64,000 nucleotides of DNA, taken from Trochalopteron elliotii. Lineage: Eukaryota > Chordata > Aves > Passeriformes > Leiothrichidae. A program made the translations under genes and the position numbers. The DNA lies in assembly GCA_024734555.1 (NCBI GenBank), contig JANPWX010000077.1, positions 2,721,236 through 2,785,235 on the forward strand, in the 5' to 3' direction. Positions 51,927 to 62,400 of this stretch are shown here, piece by piece. Under the pieces are notes generated by a model that ran no database searches, was not told the origin of the DNA, and was given only the letters and a program-made list of their open reading frames with translations. How positions within the stretch are numbered: the first letter of the stretch is position 1; each line of letters starts with the position of its first letter.

Positions 51927-52488
51927 TGTAGCGACGTGAGTTTCAGGTTTTTGAATTTGTATTTTGTGTTTGTTATCAGCACTTGGAACTTGGTATGTTC
52001 CTTCCACCCCCCACATTCCTACCCCTGTGGGTCCTCCTGATGTGACCCCACCCCCTTCCGTTCCCCATTGGGTCAGTGTTTCCTCGCCCACCCCCGAGCT
52101 GGGAAAAAGGGACACACCGCGGCCATGCTCTCTCTCTCTCGCTCGCTCTCGCTCTCTCTCTCTCTCTCTCTCGCTCTCGCTCTCTCTCTCGCTCTCTCGC
52201 TCTCTCTCCCTCTCTCCCTCTCTCCTCTCCCCCTCTCCCCCTCTCCCCCTCTCTCTCCTCGCCCTCACCGTGCTACCACCATGGTGAGAAGGGGCTCCGG
52301 CAAGGCCCCTTCCACATGGCTGCACTGAATAAACATCCTTATTAACTCAAGAGAGAGCATGATTCCTTCATCCTAGCCTGACCCATGCAGCAGCTGCTGA
52401 GCTGAAGGACCCAGACGAGATGTTTCTGTGGCCTGGAGGGATTCACTGCTAGCCGGTAGCAGCTTCCACCACAAGAGAAACCACAACA
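51927..52488 (+). mobile_element. Solo LTR, inverted copy B of a pair
   Basis: It begins TGTAGCGACGTGAGTTTCAGG and ends AAACCACAACA. AATAAA lies at 52328-52333 within 'cactgaataaacatccttat'. It is the same family as copy A, but 123 bp longer, mainly because of a CT-rich expansion at 52127-52258. It keeps CpG at positions where copy A has CA (gcgacgtg against gcaacatg). Its flanks gggttc and ctaaac differ from each other, and each matches one flank of copy A. Long open frames at 51864-52345 on both strands come from the CT array and are not genes. Confidence 0.93.
52127..52258. repeat. CT-rich microsatellite (CTCTCT with GCTC and CCCT variants)
   Basis: About 130 bp of CT repeats with interspersed CG and CC variants, expanded inside LTR copy B. 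Copy A has only a short GA run at the equivalent place (45814-45827). Confidence 0.95.
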
Positions 52489-52494
52489 CTAAAC
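52489..52494. repeat. Outer hexamer flank of right LTR (ctaaac)
   Basis: It is the reverse complement of gtttag at 46026-46031. Confidence 0.8.
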
Positions 52495-55400
52495 TTTTAA
52501 AATAAACTTTACCAAGCTCCCAACTCTCAGAACAAATTTCAGATATGAAGTAAGGAGTAGAATATGACCACCACAATTGCTGGGATAAAACAAGAGAGAG
52601 GAAAATAAGAAAAAGAAAAGGAGAGAAAGAGGAGGAAAAAGACCAGTCTGTAGATCCCATGTCTTTCTTGCTGCCATGGATGGTCTGGATCTGGAGTCAA
52701 TGAAAGAGAGAGAGAGAAAGAGACAGAGACAGAGAATAGAGAGAGACTAATCAGTTTACAGCTTACCTTATTTACCTGGTATATGTCTCTTATGTAAAAT
52801 AAATTTTTTGCACCATTTGTGCTATATTGTTCACACATGCACAGCTAGCCCTTTAGACCCTTCCAGGAAATGAGTCAGGGAAAACTGGGAGTCTGTGGTG
52901 GTTCTGAAGCCCCTTTTAGTGTGGTACCCTGGACTTGATCGTTCCCTTTATGCAGGTGCACTGAGTATGAATCTCAAGGCAAACTTGAGACCCTAGCAAC
53001 TAAAAATTTAGTTCAGAACAGCACTGCTCTACCTCCACAGGACCCTCTGTTCCAATCAGAAATTTCCTGTTGCAATAGTCAGAATGCTTCAGATAAATCA
53101 TGCTGACTTGTTTATGCTTGGTCCTTCGTGCTACCTTCTCTTGAAGTCCACACTATATCTCACCTCTTTCCTTTTCCAGTAAGTACTGAAACCTGCCCTC
53201 AGTTTTAACTGTAATTTCTCACCATACTGTTGTTTTCATTACCTTTTGTGTTGGTTTCTTTGCTGCTTTCTGTGTTCAGTTTTTTCAGCTTTAGTTTCTG
53301 TGTAGCAGTGCCAAGAATTTGTAAATGCTGATACAAGCTGCTGAGCATGCCTTTGCAATTTTGGTAGATGACCTGATTTTAAAATCGATGCAAATATAAT
53401 TAGTTTGTGGTGGATTTATTGTTGTCAGTGGGTTTTTTTTATTTTATTTTGCCATCTGTCGGGCTCTGTGTTTCTTTTAAAAGGAACGGGATACTCAAAA
53501 ACTAGGTCAGAAACATTGACAACTATTCTGAGAATGATTGCTCATTGTTTTAGAAATTGGTTCCTCTCAGAGGCTATTATTGGTCATAATGTGGGGGATG
53601 AAAAGGTAATGGAACTGGTGTTTGCCCCCTTTTTATGCCCTGATGCAACATCCTTCAGTAGAACTGGCATTTTAGGAATGTGGTCAACAGATAAGAATAG
53701 ATAAAATTCCACTAAGGTCTACCTTTGGCAGCAGCCAGCAGCAAGTGCCTAGGGATATAGTAGAATAACAGAGTGAACTCAGAGTAACACTATAGAAAAA
53801 ATATTTTTCACATAAAAGTGCTTTTGTTTTTATTTACAAGAGAGTGCAGAAGCACAGGATAAATACAGGTACTTCAATCAGTAATCGTACTCCAGGAGAT
53901 GGACTAGGTAAGCTTCAGGTGATACAAAACCCCAACAGATTTTATAATCAATAATCAACAAATATAAATTCCTCTCTAGAAATATAATACATAATAGGCA
54001 TGATAAATGAAGTATTAGCAGTACTGCTACAGAAAAGAAGGAACAAATTGTTATTGCTAGACAAACATAGCCTTCACAAATAAAATCAGGTTTTGCCATT
54101 TTCTTGAATATTGATATCCACAGTGTTTCGCCAAGTAAGATATGTCTTGATATTACCTCTTATTTTTTAACAAATCTTTTGACTGGCCTCCAAGTCCATC
54201 TGTGTATTCCACTGTCACCAGAAATCAATACAATTGCTTTCAGAAGAAAACCTTTTTCCACATTGGAGTTGCCATTTTTGCCATGGAAGTTCTCACATAG
54301 TCTGAAATAGTAATTGACTGAAGTGTCACATTGCTATGTCCAAATAAAAGGAAGAAGACACAAACTCAGTAGCTGCATGTTAGCTCATTTGGTAACACTG
54401 AAGAACACCCCAAGGGCTTATTTACAGCAACCTATAGTTGCATCAAATGTGCTTCTTAATCTTAGCAAGGAAATGTCATGAATGAAAATAAGAGGTAACT
54501 TGCTGATCATAACTTGCCAATGTTAGAGATATGCCTCTAACAACAAAAGATCTTAAATTAAAAATGAAAGTGAGAAGACAGATCTGCTGTGGAATGACCA
54601 ATGGTTGGGAGCTCTGTCTACATTTAAGTCTTGGTAGTCCTAGGTGACAGTAGATAGCAGTTGAAGACTTCTGCCCTTTCTAAACTTTAACTTATTTTCT
54701 CATCAATTGACTGCTAAAGAACTCTAATATACAAGCCTCTGGGACCAAGAAATATTGTATCTATTACTGCCCTGATCATACACTGCCTATTCTCATCTTT
54801 CCCCTATAAAGTGGGTGATAGGTTAAGACTAATTGCAGAAAGTAGAAGCCCCAAATAGCAGTCAACTTCATGACCACAGTGACAGCTATAAGGTTGCTTG
54901 AATTCATAGAGGAAGCTGTTGAACTTGTTTGCAGTTCTCAAAACAATTCTAGTGGCAATAATGTATTTTAAAGCAAGAAACTTAATTTACCAGAAAAAGT
55001 CCCATGCTAACAGGTGTTTGTTTCTTACATCACCAATGTTCTCATAGACACCCATCAGACACCTATCATTTCAGCAGTGGAAAGAGTGAGACCAGAGGAT
55101 GCCATGACTGCTGGACATGCTTTTAAAGCCCCTGTGAGGTTATTGTAAAAGGATACAGAAATATGTTTTATGTTTTAGCTGGTCTGTCTGAAGCTGCAGA
55201 AAGTCAACACCATCAAGCTTCTGGCATGCAAAAAAATAGTAAATACTTGGGAGACCGCACAGCATGAGTAAACAAGGGTGGCATATATGTAAGTGTGTGT
55301 AGTTGAGTGATTCATCAATCTTAAAACAGATCTGTAAAATAATTTGGACAAATTAAATTCAAGAAGTCCCTTATTTTTCTATTAATTATAAAAGTCAGGC

Positions 55401-56060
55401 CAAACAGGTCAGAGCAAATGCCCATACAATGGTTAATGTTAGGTGACATGGATGTCTCTTCCAGTGTATGAAATTATAAAAGTGGTTCAAAATATGGTTC
55501 TAAAACCACAGGGAAGCAGAAAATAAAATTGCATTCTGGCAAGCATTTTACTGTTCTGTGCTCCTATTTCTCACAACGGAAGCCAGGTCATAAATATTAT
55601 CAACTACGAATTAATGACACTCCTCACACAGGCACGAATATGACAAAGATTTAAGAAATATCTTTCAACAATCCTTTCTATAATTATAAAGCTTATTGGT
55701 ATGTAACGTATACTTATAGTGATATAGTTGCCAGTAAAACTTACATGAACTTCTCAAAGCATCACAAAAAAACCCCAACATAAACTCAAACAGAGAAACA
55801 AACAAAACAAATTTATAAGCACAGAATGAAACTTTTTTTTTAATATGAAAATTAACACACTCACCAGACAGATGTCTGTTATAATTCTTAATTAAGATGT
55901 GTTTTAGACATTCTACAATCCTGATGTCAAGTTTTGTCAAGGTTTCTGGTTTCTGGGCTATTACATGAAAGATAGGGAGTAATATCTTGTAATCAGTCCT
56001 TTTGAAGAAAAAAAAAGAAAAGATGGACATTCAAAAATGTTCTGTGTTCTTCATCTTAGG
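52495..56060. other. AT-rich unique DNA, no gene seen
   Basis: A GA-rich patch lies at 52704-52747. The open frames (53405-53704, 55665-56030) have no recognisable domains. Confidence 0.5.
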
Positions 56061-56069
56061 TGAAGATAG

Positions 56070-56438
56070 AGCTTTGCTAATCTGATCGAAGTGCAAGAGC
56101 TGTGTAAAGAGACAGGGATTCAGGTATTTTCTGGAGTCTACGTCTTCTAGTGACTATCGTTAGAAAACCTTTTGACCATTTCAGATTATAAAACCTCCTC
56201 CAGCACTGAAAGTGTATTCTGCTTTGAGGGATAGTCATTGAAGTATCAGTACCATCTTTGTAGGATCCCATCTGCTGTTAGTATGGCACATAGAAACAAC
56301 TCTACCAATTTATCCAGTTTAAAAGATAAACGATTGCAGCTTGTAACATTGATAAGAAGCAGCACATTTGAAGCAGATCCAGAAGAGTTTGGTGCCCATC
56401 TTCAAAAAGCACTGCAGGAATATCCTGAGTGGTTTTAG
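56070..56438 (+). pseudogene. Possible broken coding frame, unrecognised
   Basis: One frame reads about 120 codons of protein-like sequence, interrupted at 56148-56153 (TAG TGA) and 56232-56234 (TAG). It includes ANLIEVQELCKETGIQVF, SLENLLTISDYKTSSSTES and, after the last internal stop, a clean run with LSSLKDKRLQLVTLIRSS and EEFGAHLQKALQEYPEWF, ending at TAG 56436-56438. The balanced, hydrophilic composition is unlike the AT-driven frames elsewhere in the window. I do not recognise a family. It may be a decayed retrocopy, a lost exon, or a live terminal exon starting after TTTGTAG at 56257-56263. Chance is possible. No poly-A remnant or flanking duplication is visible. Confidence 0.3.
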
Positions 56439-59120
56439 TATCTAACAGTAAATTGCTCTTCACAGGAGCATATATGCGTGTCCTACATAGGCAATTTTGT
56501 TTGTATTAAAGGAGGGAACTTTCTACTGATGTCGAAAATAGATATATTAGATCTTTGAATTTGAAATAGTAGGATCTTCACTTTAATTGCAGTGGGGGGG
56601 GTCATGTTTGCTTTGTTTTTTTTTTTGGGAAGGGGACATGGAGGTGGGTTGTTGATTCTGTTTACCTCTAGGTGGTTTTATTGTTTATATTCAGATAGCA
56701 TTTATTGCATTAGTCCAGCTTATTGGGTTAGAAAATCAGGTATCACCATGCCTTGGCTTTCAGGCTGAATTTACTCAGTCGTAAGTACAAACAAAAAGTG
56801 TTTAAAAAGGTATTGTAGATATTATCTACAAATCACTGAGTATCCAAGGAAAAAGAGTTGTCAAAAATATCAGTTTTATTACACTTCACTCATACCATCC
56901 CTCAGTTTTAATAAATAAATTTTAAGACATGTTTTAGAATATGCAAAAGACTCAGTGACAAAACATACAGAAATTTAGACTAGTCTCAAAGAGAGATAAT
57001 CTTCACCTGGAGAACATCATATAACTTCCAAGAGTTATGGTGACCATATGCCTAAGTAATTCTGATGTATAATATGAAACTAATGAAAAAGTAAAAGTAC
57101 AAAGGATAAAAATTCTCTGAACCAGAAAATATTAATCTTAACAGTAAGGCAGCTTCACCATATGATTTGAATAACTATTATGGTAAAAGTATTGAACTGA
57201 AAAGAGGGGTGTGGGGATGTGGTCCCATGAAATCAATTGTATACTAGAAAATACAGTGTCTGAGCACTACAGAAATTCAAACCTCTTGATATTAGATGCT
57301 TCTTTAGTAAGAGTTTGCATGATGATAATATATACAAAGATCATGATTAAGTTATGACTTCTACATGAGTAGCAGAAACAATTCCATAAATGTCAGATGT
57401 AAGTATTTAAAATTGGCTTCACCTTAAATCAATAGAACGATTTTTTTTTTCCCACAAGAATGTTTTCAGATACATAAAATTTGGAAATGGAATTGCATTG
57501 AACAGGAAGAGAATTTGAAAGTTTTTAAGTCTCTTTGATACACACAACAGAGTGTGGTGCAGATGAAAAACAGCTTCTCAGGTCATAAAAAGCCTTATAA
57601 ATTTCACAAGATTCAACAAAACATTTTTGCCCTCATGTATATTCAGTGCAAAACCCTACATGACATCACATCATGTAGGGTTTTGAAACAAAAATGAAGG
57701 AATCGGCTCTATCCTACCATACTTTTTAGTTGCATTTGAAGAATTAAAAATTTAAAAATCACTTTAAGGTTTAGGCAGAGCCCATAAAAAGGATGCTGAT
57801 TTTTTTTCCCCCCAAATATATCCCACTCTACAATTAATAATTTCTCTTTAAAATCTAAAGGTATCATTTGCTACTAAATTATCTCTCCTAAATTTTATCG
57901 CTTCTAAAATCTATCTAGTTTATTAAGTAATCACAATGTAGACAACAATAACTTGGAATCTTAGTAGTATGGGTTTTTAAAAATTTATTTTGGGTGTTGT
58001 TTTGTGAAGACTGTTTGCTTTCTGGTGTTACTTTTCCTTGGATGTTTTGAACATTCTGGTACTACCAACAATAGTTTCAACTCAAAGATTATTGTAAACT
58101 TACAAAGATTACTGTAAACAAAGAAATTGTAATTCTACATGAAATATTATTTATGTTCTATAAGCAGTAGTTTTGTGTGTAAGTCATTACAAAAAAGGAG
58201 TAAATGGAGAAGGAAATAAAATATACCATTAAATACGTAACACCTTTTAATTCACTCTAAGATCAATGGATAATAAATAGTCTAAAGAAGCTATTTCAGG
58301 TCAATGACCATTTTTGTCTAAATCTGAAATTGCACAGCCAAATTTTTCATCAGTCTAGTCATTTGAAATTATTAAAAAATTAAAAATATTTATTATATTT
58401 ATTTTGTTTAAGATTTTTCATTATACCTGAAGTCAGTAGGGAGAACACAACTAAGAAAGTTGAGGATGAGACTTTGAGACTGACACATGGGGATGACAAG
58501 AGAACAAACCATTTTCTCCCCGAAAGAGGTCTGGCCATTAAACAAGATGTGCTGGTAGTGTTTTGTGCTTTTTCACTTAATGATAAAAATACATTATATG
58601 TTTCAGTAGCATACATTGTGCTCCTTCATCCAGAAAGTAATAATAAATAAACCCTTCTGCAGTGAGAGCAATCACACTTCTAAATTTATCATAGAGATTC
58701 AAAAGCAAGAATTGAGAAAAATAGGTTGACTTTATATTTAGATTTAATTGCATTCAACAACTATAATGGTAAACTAAACAGTACAGGGGAAGGTTTCTAA
58801 TCCTGATTTCTTTTACCACAAATTTGTGGAACAAAATATACCTTGGGAATAACTACTTGACAACACAACAGAAAACCCTGTGGGTTTCTGAGTCTAATAA
58901 TTGTTTTCTCAAACAGCCAGTGAGTAAGAGTAGATGATCACATGCATTCATTTTGCTTCCTTTTAAAGAATAATGAGACTGGATTCTAAGGCAGAAATCA
59001 TGCAAAAAGTTCAGCAAGTATTCAGTTATCTATAAATCAATGACATTTTGTAAACCTTCTAGAAAGAGATAAGATACAGGAGAAAAACAATGTGGGGAGA
59101 AATGGGAGTCTTAAAGTGGT
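56439..59120. other. AT-rich unique DNA, no gene seen
   Basis: A G8 run and a T-rich stretch lie at 56594-56635. An imperfect duplication (aaagattattgtaaac, then aaagattactgtaaac) lies near 58085-58120. The perfect hairpin at 57649-57685 is listed separately. Confidence 0.5.
57649..57685. repeat. Perfect 15-bp hairpin with 7-nt loop
   Basis: caaaaccctacatga (57649-57663) is the exact reverse complement of tcatgtagggttttg (57671-57685), with loop catcaca. Pairing stops at both outer ends. Neither a terminator role nor a known small RNA is recognisable. Confidence 0.95.
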
Positions 59121-59129
59121 TCGACACAA

Positions 59130-59442
59130 GTGACAGAAGATGTTCAAATTCTGTTGGCCTCTTCTTGCAGGTAATTATCATCAGGAGGAGAGGAAATTGC
59201 CTCAAGATGCATCAGGGGAGGTTGGACACTATAAAGAAGTTATTCACTGAAGATGTGGTTAAGCATTGAAGTGGGCTGCCCAGGGAAGTGGTTGGTCACT
59301 ACCCCGGGAAGTGATCAAGAAATGACTGGATGTGGCACTTAGTGCTATAGCACCAAGGTGGAATGCTGGTGTTTGGTCAAATGTTGAACAGTGATCTTGA
59401 AGGGGTTTTCCAATCGTAATGGCTCTATGACTCTATGATGTA
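59130..59442 (+). mobile_element. CR1 LINE 3' end, divergent
   Basis: The element contains 'gcatcaggggaggttggaca', 'gaagttattcactgaagatg', 'gggctgcccagggaagtggt', 'ctggatgtggcacttagtgc' and 'gaaggggttttccaatcgta', ending 'ctctatgactctatgatg'. This is the plus-strand CR1 ORF2 C-terminal region, 3' UTR and octamer tail, much mutated. No reading frame remains. Confidence 0.85.
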
Positions 59443-62400
59443 CAGGAATCTCCTGCATTTAGGGAGCAGCAACTCTGAGTCATGTAGAATACCCAAGGCT
59501 GTATAAATGTTTACAGATTCTTATATTTAGAGAGCTGGATTCAGCCTCAAGTACACATATAAATCCTTACTGTGTTTCCTACTCTTAAATGCACGAAAAA
59601 TGAAAAAAGAAAAAGACAACTATGATCTGACCTCTCTGTTTACTAACCAGCTGTACACTTTGGGAGTCTGGAAAATAATTCTCCCCTCCAGGCAGAAACC
59701 TGCAGGACACTGACTCAGACCAGTGAAGTTCTACAACACTTCTTCCTTTGGGCTGTGTCTAAATGGCTTGCTAAATTTTCACTAAGCTTCTGTTTGTAAA
59801 GCAAACTGTGTTTGTCAGCTTCATTGCTACTAATTTCTCATGTATTTTAGGCCAGATTGATAAAGGACCATGGTGTTACACTTCCATCTCTCAACTTTCT
59901 TCCATGTTGCAATCCATTCTACAAAAGAAGTATCTTCAACATTTAAACAGATAATGCATTTAAAATGTGACGTCTTTGTACAGCATGAATTTGAAGATTT
60001 ATTTTCTTATGATTTGAATAATAAAATATAATAAAATGTTTAATTTTTTTAATTATTGCAGAAAATGTGGCATTGTAATGTGACAAGTTTCAGAAGTATT
60101 AAGGTTTCTTCTTTGTCGTCTGAAATACAGAAGAAAATTGTTTTTTGTTTAGAAGATCATACTTTTCTTTCCTATTTTCTTACCACTTCACTGTCTTTCT
60201 TTAAAGTGAGCAGAGTTGCTGACAGCTGAGCTTGATGATAAGGTAGTTCTGTTTGTCAGCCAATAGAGGGAACACTCAAACCTGGCCCTCCTGCAAGATA
60301 ACAGGATGAAGTGTTTCTGCCGAGACACTTGGACAATCAAGGCTTTCTTTCTCGTGCTTTGTTACTGTAAACTATTACAGGTGACCTACTTTCTTTTTCC
60401 TCTCCAGTAATGTAGAAGAATATCAGATCCAACTAAGCTGCCAGCGTGGTCTGTAATCTCCAGTTTAAAATGTAGCTGCATCCAAAGGGAAAGGTAGTGT
60501 ATAGGATTACCATCTCAAGTGCATTATGCTAGAAAGCCAAGGTTAAATAAAACTTTGTAAAAGACTTGAAACCTGACAGCTGATTTCCAGGATAAGGTGT
60601 GGAGTTTTGTAAGTTTTACATTAATTCTTCATCTTAAGAATTAAGTTCAAGAGCCACAGTTTAAACTTCATGAAATAGACCCTTATAAGCTTAGTTAACA
60701 ATACCTGCTATGTGAAAAAACATTTCAGTAAAGTTTATTACTGGAATCTTTTGAGGTAAAGAAGTTGATAAAAGTACATCAAGCATTAGGTTATTCATAT
60801 AAAAATAAAAATCTGAACTTGCCTTCCATCTGATGTCTCAATTAATGTGCCACAAAAAAATGTTACTTCTTTCACTTACACTGAAATAGATATACAGGGA
60901 GCTTCTGACTGCAGCATGAATTGGATGAATTCTGGTGCAGAACTGGTGCAAGAATTCTAGGAAAGCATTCACAAGATCCACAAGGAAGGCTGAAAAGTTT
61001 CGTACTACAAGAAAACACAATTTTGCGTTTGTTTCAGTTGAGTTCAAATGACTGTAGAGAATCAATTACCTTGTCTGGACACCAGAGAAAAGACTAAAAG
61101 AAATTGTTATGCCTGGGGATATGCTGCAGGGAGACCGAGTTGTTAATATACTTCACAGCAGACAATTCATATGTTCACTTAAATTCCTCTGAAATGTAAG
61201 GACACTGAACTGCAGAATGCAGTCCTGTGTTCCAGAACACAGGTTGCTTCTGTTCAGTCAGCTTTCATTTTGAGTCTTTCTAAGGAAGAGTAATACAACA
61301 AAGAAAGGCAGCTCTTCTTAACAACTGCAAAATTTCCTAATTAGTACCTAATCTCTGTTTTTTAATCCTTATATCATCATTATTCATACTTTTGAATATT
61401 TGGTTATGTGTTTTGGTATTGGTTATATGTTTCACCTCTATAATTTTTTATGCTTTTCCTGGTATTTTTCATTTGTTCACACTTAGAAATCAAGCCAGAA
61501 ATATGCTGCACATTATTGGCAATTAATGTAGAAATCCTTTTAAATCTAGATGCTTAGTAAGAAAAAATATTAATATTTCTACCATTGTTATACCAGGGAA
61601 TAGGTTTGTAAAGTTATTTATTGCATGTTTAATAATAAAGCAGAAAGAAATATATCTGTTCTTAAGGTTAAGAGTTATTTTAATTATGTAAAATATCAGA
61701 AGGCAAAACACTTCATTTTCAGTCTACTTGTCCATTGTTCAAGAGCTGAACATCAGATCATTCCAATACTTTCTCTCTGTATTTAAATATTCACTTTAAC
61801 TAGCACTAGCCTAGAACTTCTAGTTCTTTATGACAGTGTTCAATATTTATCTGCCTGAAAGACTACAAAGAATAAAATAGTGTGCAGGTAATCTTTTTTT
61901 GCATCTTCTTTTTTTCCCTGTTCCTTACATAATCCCTAACGATCAGCTAAAACTGCACTATAACAAAAGTGTTTGTACAACATTAAATGTTGGTCTAAGT
62001 GTAAAAAAAAAGATAAGGATTAACTAAAGAAAGCAAAAAGGCTTCTTAAGTAACTTAATATGTTTTTGCACAAAACCCAATTATTCTTCAGCTGTATTAT
62101 CAGAACGAAAAAGAAATATGTCTTCATTTCTGTTGTCATGTATATGTTATTATTTTTTTCAAGATCTATTATTGTCAGCTAGGATTGATTACAGAAACAC
62201 ATGAAAGTTCCTGGCTTATTGCAGCTAGAAGAAAGTCTCAGCAGATCATTTAATATGAATGAAAGCATTCAAATTTAATATAATGCATGGCTGAGAATTA
62301 TCTTCACAGAGATAATTCAGTATGTTATGCATATTAGTGCCAGAGAGGTCACTGGTTCGTATTTTGTTCAAAAGATAATTCTGGAAGGAATACCACTTTT

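Noticed and set aside
51864..52345. Long Ser/Leu and Arg/Glu repeat frames on both strands
   Set aside because: They span an LTR and its CT array. Overlapping frames on both strands are a composition artefact.
53405..53704. 99-codon plus frame with a hydrophobic start
   Set aside because: No domain, and no promoter or splice context; the hydrophobic start comes from T-rich sequence.
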